In this document: positions 45,036-58,044 of the stretch, piece after piece
How the letters are laid out: every line of letters starts with the position of its first letter
Numbering within the stretch: position 1 is the first letter of the stretch
DNA from: Rhodosorus marinus
Taxonomy: Eukaryota > Rhodophyta > Stylonematophyceae > Stylonematales > Stylonemataceae
Assembly (NCBI GenBank): GCA_029953675.1
Contig: JAMWBK010000010.1
Span: 496,001 to 560,000, forward strand
Length of the DNA stretch: 64,000 nt
Reading direction: 5' to 3'
Position numbers and translations under genes: made by a program
Notes under the pieces: model-generated
What the model was told of the DNA's origin: nothing
The model's input: the letters and a program-made list of their open reading frames with translations, nothing else
Databases searched by the model: none

Positions 45036-48000
45036 GACGAGTACTTCATCACAAATACATATAAAACCAAAGAAATGAAGGACTCTAGCACTCATCGGAG
45101 AGCACAACACAGAAATTGCTTACACTCAAAAATTAAAGCCGCGTTCCTGAGCCTGCATCGTACTTCAGAGGACCTTTCACACTGAGATATAAAGAAATTT
45201 GTTTTTGAACCGGAGGGAGAGCCTTGCACGGCACTGCAGGGGGCATACATCATTCAGTCATAACTACACGTAGACAAGGACAAGCGAAATCCAGAGCCCC
45301 AAGAGCGTCGTAAACTATCGTCTGATCGCCCATACGACGAACGAGGGACCAATCGGAACAATAAGCCGCAGCGAGGTCGCTTGGCGGTGCAAAGGCGTTG
45401 TGAGCGAACCTCGGATATTTTCTGCACAACCAGGATGAAACCTTGTACACTGGTGAGTGACAACATAGCACTCGAGCATCCTCAAACTTAATGTGTCCTA
45501 GCTTAGAGCTTTCTGGGGTCAAGGCAAACCGATGGAACGTATTAGGATGGGTGCATGGCAACCGCACGGCGGAGTTTGGAAAATTGGGAGCTGGAACATT
45601 GCGAACAGGCGATGGCTATCGAGAAACCCGACGACGAGTTCATCCCATAGCGAGAGAATGGTACGAATGCACGGGAACATTTACCCAGGAATTCTTGCGA
45701 GATCGCTACAAGGATTGCTTGCATAGGACCAACGATCTGAGTACGCGCCAGCTCAGTTAAACACGGCCCTTTGGTAAGGGAAAGCAGAGTTTGCGATAGG
45801 AACTGCGCGCGGATCGACTGGACAATCCGCCGGTCTCTGATTTCCCTGTTTTCGAACGCAAGTTCTTCCCGTAAAATAGTGATGGAAACAGTATTACTCT
45901 TCGGTAGGCAGCTGCCAAGTAAGGGTTACGGTTACTCCGAAAAGTATGAACTTTGGGGCTCATTTCGACAAGGAATCCCTTCAACCTAGGGTTCTATCCA
46001 TGCCCGATATACCAGCTTCTTCCCTCCCTAATGCACAACCACTCTTGAGCCCGGCGCTTTAACCCAACTGGTGTTCGTGAAGATATATTCAAGAGTAGAA
46101 AACCCTAGCTTTTTCTTGCAGCATGAAGAAGGAGATGGAACTAGGTTGAAAATGGGTCTATGATAGCTCAGGCAGCTCGTGACTCGGCCTTGACTGTTGG
46201 TTGATCGCCTTCCAGGCGGGAGGGGCGCGAGAGACTTCAAGAGTGGAATCGAATCACTTTGAAGGTTTGGGAAACCTTTTCACGATGAAGGATAGGAGCG
46301 CGCATGGAGAATGTTTTATTGGGCTATGTCCGCTGCTCCCGAATGCGGCAGTTCTGGAGTCTAGTCTGAATTCTAGGTGGAGGCTTGAAAGCATCAGGAG
46401 GAAAAGATTCTCGACGGTAATTGGAGTTACCCCTCGAGCCTTTCCGCGAGCTTTTTGGACGGCCTGCGTGCCGTCCTACTGCCCGGCAACCGGGGACGCT
46501 TGGATCCTTGGCCGTGCGCGAAAGCTTCTATCCAACCTCGCGGAAGTAGCGATCGCAACGGTAATGGCAGATTTTCCTGTCTTTTTAGGCTTGTTCTTGA
46601 CCCTGTGTACCGCGTTACCATTAGTAGTAGCCTTCCTAAGGTCTCGGTAGTCAGAACAAGTTACTGCCCCACTGGACGGCTGCCCACTTGAGGCCTCCGT
46701 CGTCTGCTTACACTAGTGTTGGTGCAGTGAATGAAAGAGGAGGAAACGGGTACCTGCAGCCGCAGTTTCTGGCAAAGTAAAAAGAAAAAGAAAGATACGT
46801 TTTGTAACCTCAGCAAGGCTAAGCATAGAAGTCGCGGGATACCTTGTGCCCACAACCAGAGCACGGGCCACAAGAGTAGACCCATCAATTGATGCAAAGG
46901 TTCTCGAGAGAAAGTGCTAAGAGATTAACCCATCTTGTCCTGCCTCCGCAACAATTTTCGGTGGTCGTCGTCTAGTGCTCTCTTTTCCTAGGTGCACTGT
47001 TCTCACCCGAAGCTGGTCGTCTGGCATTTGTTTGGAGGGAGGACATGGGTCAAATTGTTCAAAGGATTCCAGGAATTTTGTGGGTCAATCCCCACACTTG
47101 AAAATCAAAAGGCGCGCAAACTGAGACTAGCAGAACCAGCCTCCTTGAATAGCCCTGTGAACATCACCGGAATCAACGGGGTTAGGACTACAGCACTTCA
47201 TGGTGCCATGGTCTATCAATGAGAACTCCCTTTTCATTTGCTTTTCAGCTACTATCCCACGAAAGTAGATGGAGAGACTGAAGTACTGAATCTCTGTTTT
47301 CTACTGACAGCAATGAAGATGAAGGTATCGGAACATGTCTGAGAGCGCTCCTGTAGCTAGTCCTTGTCCCGACCCAAAGGGAGAAAGCATTAAGTCCCAA
47401 TCCACTCGCACCCGCCAAGTCATAAATTCAACCCGTCGTATCCTAAAAAGATCATAAATGTCATAAATATGACATACTATTATGTATTTCGGTACAAATT
47501 GTTACATTCTAGGATTTGGCTATGACCATTTTCTCCTAGTAAAAATATAGAGATAGAGAAAAGAGTTGAACTCATTCCGAACAAAACTAGGTGAAAACTT
47601 CCTTAATTCAATACCTGTCCCAATGATATTGATTGACAGTATCCCGACAGTTTCGCTCTGGTTTTAAATCCGATAGGGTACGAAGGTACGCATCAACGAA
47701 TAAAAACAACTCTAAAACAAAACAAAAAACGAAAATAATGTTTTGCTATAAAATATCCACCCCTAACCTATACAAATATCCAAAAAAAGAATAGCAAACA
47801 TTGTAAACTATTTCGAATATACAAATAATATGTATTGTATTGTAAATTATTCCACCCAATATCCAAAAAATACTTGGATTCAAGGACGATTTATCAGGTA
47901 TTTAAATATTTTAGGAAGTGGGTTTATTATTTATTTATTCAATAACAAAATAAATGAAATTATGTATATTTTGGATCACTTTCTTTTCAATGTAGTTGTG

Positions 48001-48327
48001 ATTTGCTTAGTACGACAGATTTTTTTTCTTTTTTAAAAAAAACAAATGACGGAATTTGGCAATTGGCCTGGTTTTGTCCCTTCTGGGGGAGGAGAAGTAA
48101 CTAAGTTCATTTGGGAATATGTAGTGAGGAAGGAGGCATCGAAGTTGGGTCTAGGGGTTAGAGGAGGGTGAAGGTTAGAGTATGGGTTTCTGTTTGAAGG
48201 GAAGGAGGAGTGAATCACTGTGAAATGAACTTAGGAACATGATATTTTACTGTATATATAGTCATCGGGTAGTTTGAAAGTTTGGATTTTTGGGTGGGTA
48301 GTTTTTGGACAGGGTGGTGTATTTCTG
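45036..48327. other. Longest gene-free stretch, 3.3 kb
   Basis: Several frames of 60-150 codons occur on both strands but none has a recognisable motif, a biased composition or a consistent splice chain. The segment 47.45-48.05 kb is strongly AT-rich. No RNA gene or repeat family is seen. Confidence 0.4.
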
Positions 48328-51300
48328 ATGGAGTCTGGTGTTGAGTTTGATGCCTCCAGATCGATTCCCCTGACAATCTCTGCGCTAAATAGGTCTTTGG
48401 AGAATCCACCTCCAGCGTATCTCGGGGTTTTTCGTCTTTTTCCGGCAACCGGTGATGCGTACTTGCGGGACATAGAATCTGACACCGAATGGAACGACCT
48501 CTTGGTTTCAGGTCTTTCCTGTGTGCTGCGCGTGGGCTCTGCGAAAGGACCTATCAGGCGACGGAGTCTGGAATTTCTGCGCATAATCGTAGATAATGCT
48601 GATTCTGAAACTGCAACCAGTCTCTGTAAAGATCTCAATGCTCTGCTGTTCGACAGGCGGGCGCCCTCGCTGGGGGTCACAGATCGTTTCATCGTGGTCA
48701 GCATTTTGTCAGTTATGATAAGAAAGTGCCAACGGCTGGAATTTTCAAGCTGGGTCCTGGCTATGATGGATAAGAAAAAGGTGCCCGAAAACCTCAACTT
48801 AAGACTTCGCATCCTACAGGATTGTAAAATCCTTTCCAACTGAACTGAGCGTAGTCGGACTGTTTCACCTCCTGCTTAGCCTGAGAACCAAATTGATCGA
48901 ACCTACGCGGTTGCCGGGGCCGCGGTATTGACGAGAACCTGCAACGTTGCCACCGATCAGGTCATCGACAAGACCCTCTCTACAATCGATTCTTTGCACT
49001 CGCGCTATTCTTCCACTGCAGTCTACCTTGCAAGCTGCCTGGCGACCTCTTGCGAACTCAGCCCTAGAAGCAAGGAAGAGCTGTCTGCAATCTGTATCAA
49101 AGCTATTAATGGAGCGGAGGAAGTGCAAACCATCAAGTTATGGGTGACGGTCCTGGTTCGTCTGGAAAATTTCTCTGCAGTCGCCCCCTCGCTTGTGTCG
49201 CGTCCATCCGTCGTCGTGAGCTCGGGGAAAAAGAAGAAGACCAAATCGAAAATGGAACGAGTAGGTCCAACTCTGGAAGATCTAGGGCGAGTCCTGCTTC
49301 GTGTTCTTCAACTCAAGCGTTGCTGTACTTGTTGTCTTCATTTCATTTTGTTTCTGAAGCCGCCACCAAGTTCGTTGGACCCCTTCCGAACATTTTGGAA
49401 GCAGGTTCCCTTCTCAAGCTCCCCATCCGCCGCGTTCTGGTTCGGCGTGTACTACCTCGAACAGATGCTCAGTCACCAGGAAGATCTTGACTTGGCTGTT
49501 ATAACTTTATTAGCTGAAGAGCTAGAAAACCAGCGCTCAACGCTCTCAAACCTGTCGGATATCATCGTGACTGCCATAAAACGCATTGAATTGGATGGCA
49601 TGTTGTACCGCACAGCGCTGAACCTAGGTAGCCTTTGTGCAGAGAAGGACGAAAGCCCAGCAGCCAAAGCAATCGCAATGTCTGTTCTTACCAAAATCAT
49701 CGAAGAGCTCGGGTAAGCAAGAGCTGAAAAACATCGTTTGCTCTCGCAATGAAAGTGGCGCGATCCCTCCTTTGCTTAACTGGAAAACCTTCGAACGGAT
49801 TGCATTACATGCGTTCAGTGTGGACACATTCAGTATCAATTTCTTGGACGCAAAGGTGAGAGCACCAGCGGTGATGAGCTTGCATTCCTCAGACACAAAC
49901 GAGCGTTTGAGTGCAGCGCGACTGCTTTCCGGAGTACTTTCTGCCCACAGATGGAGAAAGAACGGGTTTCTGCATCATCTGGTGGATGAACTCCGATCCG
50001 AGATTTTTCGAGGACCCCAGTAGGCTGAAGCAGACATACACGTTGCCGCTGACAATGATTTAAGACCATCTGTCCTTGAAAAGCGCTAACAAGTGTTCGT
50101 TTCCTTACGCAGAATGAACCTGGTGTCCGCACTCGGAAGATGTGTCGCTCTTTGCTTTGCGCTGGACGAGATAGTCGCCGAGGATATCCCGACCGAAGCG
50201 ATCGATGGTTTGTGCGAGTGTTCACTCGCGTGTCTCACCAATGAATGGAGAAGAGTTGGATCAAAAGCCATTTCGAATCTCGCTCTGCGTAGATCAGGAT
50301 GGGCGCTGGTGGGAGTGCTAGGCAGGCTCCATCCAGATAAAATATTCTCTGCTAACCACCTGGACGTGCTTATTCCATTATGGAGAGAGGATCTTGCTTA
50401 CGTCGTAGAGGAGTCGAGCGCGGAGAAGAAGGTTGATGTAGCTAACGCTATTTGTAAGCGTGAGTGTACAAATTGGCTCAGTACCTTTTTCGTTTTGCTT
50501 ATCGCTTATGTCTTTCCTATGCTGGTCTGTCTTAGCCAACGCGAGCCTGAGGACAGCCAGCCTATTCGCACTTGAGGAATTGCTGAAGAAGGCTGAGAGG
50601 GAGGACTGGTTAGTATCTTTTGCGGGTACAATCCTGGGCGGTGAAGCGGCCAGAATGATCTCATCGGCATCGGAAAGTTTGTTCTGGAGGACGAGCTCGA
50701 TGGAAGTGTTGCACCTGCTGAGATGTATTCAGCTTGGGGAATTTAATGGACCATCTTTCCAGACATGCTATCAGGTGGCGTTTCTAGTCGTAAGGGAAGC
50801 ATCGTACACCCCTCGCATTCGAAGCCGGATGATCATCTCCACTGTGAGCGCTATGGGTATGCCCTGTTCCTTTCTGGAGCCTTCTTGCGACTCTCTCTGC
50901 TGCAGGTTTCGAGGATGAAACTTGTTTTGTTTACATCTCGTTCCATTTGTTGGCTGTTCAGGCGAGATGCTGCCGTTGATGCTGTGGACACCTCGCTCTG
51001 TTTTCATCCGAAGCGGGTTTGGGGCGATGAAGGACGACCTTGGACTATACTTCGCCCCACATTTGGCTGGCGTTACTCCCGGAGAACTCCTTGGTGAAGC
51101 CGCTGAAGCTATGGGAGCGTTACTGTCGAGGGATATGAATGCTGCGCACTCTTTCCTGTTGTCCTTGGCAGAAGCACCATCCCTCAGCCCTATTGTTGAT
51201 GCCGGCTTGTCCCTCTCGATTGTGCGCAGACTCGATACGAAAGATCTCTCTAGGGTTGCGAACGCTGGTCGTGTCTTTGCGTCTGTTCAGGTCCTGCTTC

Positions 51301-54300
51301 GAAGAGCTCTTAACGCGCTCCATAAGGTTTCCACGTCTTCACGAAAGAGAATGGTCAAGTTTGAATCTGCTCTACAGTCGTGGAGGGCTTGGACAGCTGC
51401 GGATGAGATCGGCACAGATGCATCCACAACCATCGCCCTAGCCTATCAAGCCCTAGCGGAGAAAGGCGGAGATGCTTTGGTCTCTGGGCTCGTCCATAGA
51501 GCTGAAAAGATCATTGCCGAAGGCGCCATTGCCGCGAACGCAATGCTCGCCAGGGCCTTGTTTGGAATCATTGGGACTCTTTTCAATTCGCTTTTCGAGG
51601 AGAAAAGCATCGACTTGGGGTACAAGGTGGGTCAACGATAGGTCGACTTGATGCTCTGGACCCTGCTGAATTGTGGAGGCTGGATGATCTGAATGAGCCC
51701 AAATCTTTTCGTCATCTGTTTGATTTTGTTTTGGGTATTCTGCTGAACTCTGGTACCATTACTAGATTGTTAATCTGGTGGAGACTGGGCTGAACAGCAG
51801 CGTCGGAGAACTTCGTTTCGCAGCCGCAGAGGCGATTAATCACAGCTCGAGGCCGATCGCAGAGTCAGCAGAGAGTCTGCTTACTTTCCTAGTGTATTCG
51901 ATGGCGCAAGGTAGCACAGAAAGCGACCCTCACGTGTATCTTGACATGAGCAACGGAGTAAACCTTTCCGTAGAGGGCTCTCCCCAGGCTGTAACTGTTG
52001 CTGCTTTCGGAACAAGAGCGGTGCTTAGCGCTTGCAAGGTATTCTACGGACCTGAATGCGGAGTCGGGAAGATGCTGAAGCTGCTCAACTGAACGCAAAC
52101 GTGGGTTTCTTGCCTTCTTTTTTAATTCGATCAGGAGAACCGGCTGGTTCTTGACGAGTCCATTAAAAGTACCGCCTCCGAGATCATTTGCGAGGTCCTG
52201 CAGTGGAAGAGCGACGTTGCATTTGAGGCTCGATCTGCTGGTCTCAAGTCTCTGGAATTGCTCTGGGAGGCGATTGTCGAGCAGGAGGCTGTAAGGGACG
52301 ATGGATCAGAGCTCCTGGCGCTCAAGAGGTTTTTTCCTTCGGACCTTCCGCAGGAACTGGCTCTCACGGCTATCGTGGAGACGATACTTTCTCGTACAGA
52401 GCACGATTCTGAGTCTAGGGACGCAGCCGCCGGCGCTTTGTTGAATTTGATCATAGGAGCGGGTTCCGACGCGGTTGTTTTGCTTCGCAAGGACATTAAG
52501 AGTGTGCTGTTCAAGGCCATGAGTACCGGATGTGAACGGGCGTACCCGTGCCTGAAAGCAATGGCATCGGATCTAAATCCCGACAGGTGAGTCCTTTGCC
52601 GCTCCTCCTGAAGCTCGGTTTGAAGATGGTCTTTGTTTTTGTGTAGTAACCCTCTCGGCACTGGGACTTGCGTGGAATAGGATAAGCGACTGGATCAGTG
52701 TTTGCGAGCACATATTTTCGAACTCAGTTTTGGACGTGTCTCGGTTCTCCGATGAAGTAAACTCGTCTGAAGACAGTGACGTGGACGAAGAGCTGGAGGG
52801 CGTCAGTTTCCCTGGACACGGTGACAGCGAGCTGGACAGCATTCATTCTGGGATAGTCGGATGGAGACCTCGCTGCGCCGCAATTGGTCTTCTGCAAATA
52901 ATTGCAGACGTCTCTCGAGAACGTGAAGAATGTAGAAAACAACTAATCCCCGGGATTGGTGTACTGTATAACATAGCGAAGCAGTCGATTCTCGACACTG
53001 GTATCAATACGTACATGACTCTGAGCGGCGTCGCTCTCGCAAAGTCGTTGGTAAGCGTCTAACAGGCTTCCAAACAAGAAAAAGCAGCTGAGTTCATTTG
53101 ATTCGACCCTTTGCTCCATCCAGGCCTCGTTCGTTGTAAAGAGCGGAGACCTCGTCGACAAAAAGGACACTTGGGAGTTGATTCAGAACCTCATGGAGAT
53201 TCTACGGAGCAAACTGGGTACAGACTGGAGCCCGGAGTCCAACTGTGCTGTGTTTTCCGTAATGTGCAGCATCCAACAGCTGTCAATAGAGAATCCGGAC
53301 GTGTTTCAACGCAGGAAGTTCAAGCGCTTTGATCCTCTGGACCTGAAGAAGCACCTCAAAATCTTGGTGTCGGTGAGTGAACTTCCCCTGCGCAGCTCTG
53401 GAACCCACGGAAGACAAACTGTCTAATCCAACTCCCGTCGTTGTCTTCGCGGCCCGCTAGGAGGATTGGTCCGAGATTGTTCAGTGCAGAACCGCACTTA
53501 GCCTAGCGTCCTCCTCCGCCAGCCTTGTCTGTTCTCTCCTGCTGCAGGACCAAGAGAACCTGACAGCCTACTGGAAGCCACGAGTAGCTCATCTAGACGA
53601 CTGCCAGGAGGTGTTCCTTGCCATCAGTGCCGACACGAGTGCGATGCTGTGCGACGGAGCTGAGTACCTCTCCTCAGAGGGCGGATCCGTGACCAAACCC
53701 GGTGCACCGATCGCCTTGTTAGAAACTGAATTCAAGGCCAACGTCGCTGACTTGATCTTCGCATCCGTTTTACTCCAAGGGAGACAACGAGGTAGTTTAA
53801 AAGAGGACTGATCTAGTCATCTTGTTGAGCTCTAACAAGATCAATCGGTTCCTTTGTTCACAGAAATCAAGTCCGTCCTGCCGAACTTGGACCCGGACTC
53901 TGGTCATCCGTTTTGGGTCAACATGTGTTCGCCTGGTGTTAACCTAGTCTTCTCCAACGAACGAGAGGACAAGGACGTTGAGGGACTGTTGCTGTCGCTT
54001 GTTGGATGGTGGCTAACATCGTGTCAAGAATCTGAGCCCCTTAGTGATGAGAAAAAATCAAAGATCGGTCTCTGCTCGAAGGCTCTCCAGAAGATTCTAA
54101 CAGAGTGGGATGGTGCGTGGAGCGGCCATTTTGAACCTTGGTACGTGAATTCGCTGTTGACATCGTCCACGATCTAAAAAGTTCCTTGCTGCGTATTCAA
54201 TTGTATAGAACCGGACTGGGAGGTTGGAGCTGAGGCCTTGAAGAATTTGGGAAAGCTGAGCGTGAGCGACGGAATGGAGATATGCTGGGAATTGATTGAA

Positions 54301-55438
54301 AGCAAAAGATTGAAATGGTTGCATGAGGAGTGCTTAGCGATTTGTGCAAAAGTGCTGCTGGTAGTACCTGCGAATGGGGACCAAAGGGAGCCATTAATGC
54401 GACGTGCTTTGGAAGTAGCGTTTCGATTGCCGGATGTGAAGAAACCGGTCCACAAACCTGATGACGAGCAAGGGCAGGCCACAGAGGACTATATCTTAAC
54501 GCCGATTGCTGCCTTCGACGTGAACGATATGGTTCTTGAGCTGATGAAGAAATCTGCGGAAGTCACGGTAAACTCGCGCTTGGGTTCTGTGGGTCTCAAG
54601 TCGCTTGTAGAGACCGTACGCTTGCAATCTCAAAGGAGATTTCGATTCGTTCCTTCCGCACTGATTTGTATCTGAATGTAACTCTATTACCCGCTGTTCA
54701 TGAGACAGATGTGTGAAATTGCTATGGAGAGGCTAGGTGAAGTCTCCCAAACAAATCTGGAACTCTTGATAACCAGCACGTGCATTGCGGCGGACACCGG
54801 TTTCAGGAAAGGGATGGAGGCAGGATTCGCTTGTGCTGAGCCAGTCTGGAACATGATCAGCAATGCCATTACAACTGGCAGTGTGGAGACCTGCGATACT
54901 CTGCTTCAAAGCAAAGCATTCAACGGCCTTCTTCTGAGAGTTCCCGGTCGGTCGAGCCGTACGCCAAAGACGGTAATTGATCACAACCCCATTCTCTTGA
55001 AAACAGCTAGCGGGTTTATTCTGATCGTGATTCCTTTGCTGATTTTCATCGTTTTCGTAAATGATCCTTACACACGATTTCAAACAGATGTCGGATATGT
55101 TAACCATCATAGCTTCATTCGTCACCGCCGGCAGCGCCCTCTTCACCCCGGCAGCGGATGTGCTTCTATCCGCTTACCGCCAGGGTGTAGAAAAGCGTAT
55201 CGACGCCGGGGAGGAAGACGTAGATGCGGAGACAGAGGAGCGAGTAGTACCAGAGTTCTTTACTGTCTTCATCTCGAACCTGCTCCGGGAGTACCGAGAT
55301 GGAGGAGACGAAGGGAACAAAGCCTTGCACATACTCCGACAGATCTCGGCGGATGATATTGAGATCTTTGGTGGAGACCTCAGGGAAGACGAGCGGGAGT
55401 TGATTTCAGACCCAACAAAGCCTTCCTTCCTGACTTAA
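48328..55438 (+). CDS. Very large HEAT/ARM-like alpha-solenoid protein, 1,919 aa, family unassigned
   Basis: Fifteen exons are 48328-48780, 48880-49712, 49819-50019, 50113-50453, 50536-50856, 50962-51626, 51766-52038, 52135-52586, 52681-53050, 53124-53372, 53461-53791, 53864-54112, 54209-54615, 54709-54972 and 55088-55438. They sum to 1,920 codons. The product is almost wholly helical, with repeated Leu/Ala-rich amphipathic pairs. Examples are LRFAAAEAINHSSRPIAESA, ALLSRDMNAAHSFLLSLAEA and RDAAAGALLNLIIG. A Lys cluster (GKKKKTKSK) lies near residue 275, and an acidic Ser/Asp/Glu loop near residue 1140. There is no transmembrane segment or enzyme motif. GCN1-, HEATR5/SWEETIE- and focadhesin-type scaffolds were considered; none could be shown by eye. 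The first intron (donor AAG|GTGCCC) is the weakest join. Confidence 0.75.
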
Positions 55439-55442
55439 TTGT

Positions 55443-55448
55443 AATAAA
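55443..55448 (+). terminator. Possible polyadenylation signal AATAAA
   Basis: AATAAA occurs five bases after the stop codon of the HEAT-like gene. That is close, but the gap to the convergent gene's stop is only about 150 bp, so both 3' ends must form here. Polyadenylation signals in this lineage are not established. Confidence 0.3.
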
Positions 55449-55586
55449 GATGTACATAGTTACAAAATCAAAAAAAACACATTTGTGCTACGCAGTCGGA
55501 CACACTCTTGTGCGTCCTGGCTGGATGCACCCAGAAGTGAATTCGACCTTTCTCAAGGTCCCTTAAATACGCCTGATCGCATCGCA

Positions 55587-57350
55587 TCAATTGCAACGTT
55601 TCCGGTCTTTTCCATCCGCAAACTCTTCAAACGCTCGCGTTGGCCTGCTCGAGTCTTCTTCGTCCGTGGGAAGCCGAGTCCAACGGGTATAGACCATTGG
55701 TGCTCTGCCCTGCTTCCTTTTTGTGGCCACAACGGGATCATGGTCAGCTAAGACCAACTCCGAGACCATATTTTGCAGTTCTTTCAGCTCTGCGTAGGCT
55801 CTGCTATCCATCGCAGGGTTCGAGAGCACTGAGCCAGAAGTAGCCACGTCGTATAACATGACTCGGCTGCCATCCTCTACAACAGAGCCGCGATTTAGGC
55901 AGACCTGCAGCAACTTGAGCGCTGTGGAGAATTCGATATCATCTTTCGAACCGACAAGAATCAAAAGAGCTCGTCTGTCAACAGAAAACTCTCCTCTCAC
56001 ATGCCCTCTAAGAGAAGAGAAGTGCCAGCCATACCTTGAAGAGCACCTAGTTGGTCAGAGCTGTTCACTTCGATCACCTTCATACCGTTCATCTCAATAC
56101 CAAAAACTCTGGAAGGAAACAAAACCAAAGCCAGGCGTGAGAACGCTGAGCTGATTCTGACGTCGCTGGAGTATTGGTTCTCGTGCATCGGAACCAATGG
56201 CAGTGATGAAGAACACCATCACTGCCTGGTGCAGCGTCTTTGGAAGCGCTTTGTCGGAAACGCAAAACCGTCCCGACGATTCTCAGACGTGGGCTATGGG
56301 AGCAATGTCCACGCTTCTCACGCTGATCTCAGTTCGGAATAGATTGAAGATGGGCTTAACCTACTGTTGGCCTTCATCAAGATTAATCATCGCACGCAAT
56401 AGCTTTCTGCGGGAATCCGCAACAATGGATCCTGCCGGTCAAAATCGATGTAAATCAGAACGATCTGTTTCTGTGGGAAGAGTGAGTAGGTTTCCTTTTA
56501 CCTCTCATCAAATCGTGTACAAGCAAGAGCATCCGACAATCCACAGCGGACAAGCCTCTTGCAGCTACGAGATGTCTGTCCTCGAAGACAATGATCGCTG
56601 CGAGACGGAAAAGTAAAACTTACGTTGGTCAGCAATTCACCGAGTAATCGGAGCAACGGTAGGTAGAGCCTTTACCAGGCTTAAGGTCGAAAGACGTGAG
56701 CAGATCTCGAGCTCGGACGACTGCCTCAGATTCTTTATCAGCGACAACAAGGCTTTGCAATAGGCGCGGAGCGTCGTCTTCAGTGCCAAAAAGCTGTCGA
56801 AGGGATTCGCATATGTCTGTCCTGACGGTGCTGTCCTTGAAATTCCTCGTGCTTAAGCTAGCGTAGTAGTCGATGACCAAGGGCGTCAAGTCCTGTTCAT
56901 CAGCGCTGTCGCCGGGGTGGGAGTTCTCGTTTGGGACTTTACAGATGCCAAAGAACGAGTCTGAAACAGAGCAAGTTTTTCGAAGGCAAAAATAAGCGAT
57001 ATTGTCCAGGATGCTCTTCTTCGCCATCCATGTGGACGTGCTATTGTCATACCGGAGTCATGCTCCTCGAGAAAGACTTGATATCCCTCCGAGGATAGAA
57101 AGGACCGACATTTTATGGATGGATCTCCCATAAGCGCCTTTCCAAGGCTCAAGACTGTTTTTGATTCCTCCAACACCCGATGGACACTGTCTCGCGAGCA
57201 AAAGTCAGACGCGCTGGTAATGACGCTCCCGTAGAACCACTCAACATCGAACCTGCTCGTCGCGGTCATCTCCGAGGGGGTCGATCCCACCCCAAACCAG
57301 GCTTGGAATGAACGATCAGAAAGAAGCGTTTTCACTCCTTCGTCGCGCAT
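55587..57350 (-). CDS. ARM-repeat-like protein, possibly related to proteasome chaperone PSMD5; exon structure incomplete
   Basis: Certain parts on the minus strand are exon 1 (57350-57053) spliced in phase 1 to an exon starting at 56960, and a last exon ending at the stop 55587. Exon 1 encodes MRDEGVKTLLSDRSFQAWFG and ends EEHDS. Exon 2 reads SFFGICKVPNENSHPGD, then LVIDYYASL and a helical segment up to DLLTSFDLKP. The last exon has ALLILVGSKDD, TALKLLQVCLNRG, DSRAYAELKELQNMVSELV and a Thr/Arg-rich end. Between about 56.7 and 56.0 kb, coding is visible in pieces (such as VFGIEMNGMKVIEV at about 56.1 kb). I could not chain these pieces uniquely. The order of helices and an acidic middle resemble PSMD5/S5B, which binds the Rpt base of the 26S proteasome, but the similarity is weak. 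Confidence 0.5.
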
Positions 57351-58044
57351 TCGGGGTCCCCGTTTTCTCTTCAGACCCCAGTCACCTCCTCACCGGAACC
57401 AAACTGACGGCCCCATAGTTGCAACACCAAACTTTCAGCATCCTCCACAAAATCCTTTTGCCAATAACCGATTTACAGTTTTCATGCCTCTGCATGTCAG
57501 CTAAGTTCACCAAAACGATTCAAACTGGTCAACAGGATCAGAGAGAACGTCTGTCAAGCAACCTTCAGACTGATCAGATCTACTTCCCGCGCCAATCAAC
57601 GCCACCCATTCCCCCCCCCCCTAATATCTCATACCGAACCATTGAAAAACAAAACAAAAATATTCAGTTTTCTATATCTATCAATTCATTGGTTAAAATA
57701 AAGCCAATAAAAACGACTAAATCTATTATAAGCACGTTAGGAGCTCTTATGATAAGTTATAGTACTTAATTGGACTATTAATGAACTATTAATCCAATAA
57801 AAATAGTTAATAACTTTGTTGTTGTTGTTAAGAACTTCTATAATGTTTTAAGAGTTTTAATTGGATATTAGTGTGTTATGGTGATATTTTTGTGACGATG
57901 ATTGGTGAATTAGGTTTGTTCGAGATGGAGCTACTGGTCCAAAGCGCATCAGAGTCGGTGCGGAATGCGTTTGGGAGGTTGAGCTTGGATTGGGAAGGAC
58001 TTTGAGGAAAGCTTTAAGGGAGATTTGATGGTTAACAAGTGGAA
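57351..58044. other. Intergenic, divergent promoter region
   Basis: This lies between the ARM-like gene and the uS9m gene, which start away from each other. It is AT-rich at 57.65-57.9 kb. No structural element is seen. Confidence 0.45.

Noticed and set aside
44061-45110. 349-codon open frame antisense to ATP sulfurylase
   Set aside because: It lies wholly over a well-supported conserved gene and is explained by that gene's biased codon use; the predicted protein has no recognisable motif.
46201-46650. 149-codon open frame ending in a hydrophobic segment
   Set aside because: No recognisable domain and no partner exons; a terminal hydrophobic run alone is not evidence.
49713-49818. Frameshift in the HEAT-like gene at the end of exon 2
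   Set aside because: A strong GTAAGC donor and a TTCAG acceptor 106 bp later restore frame, so an intron explains it.
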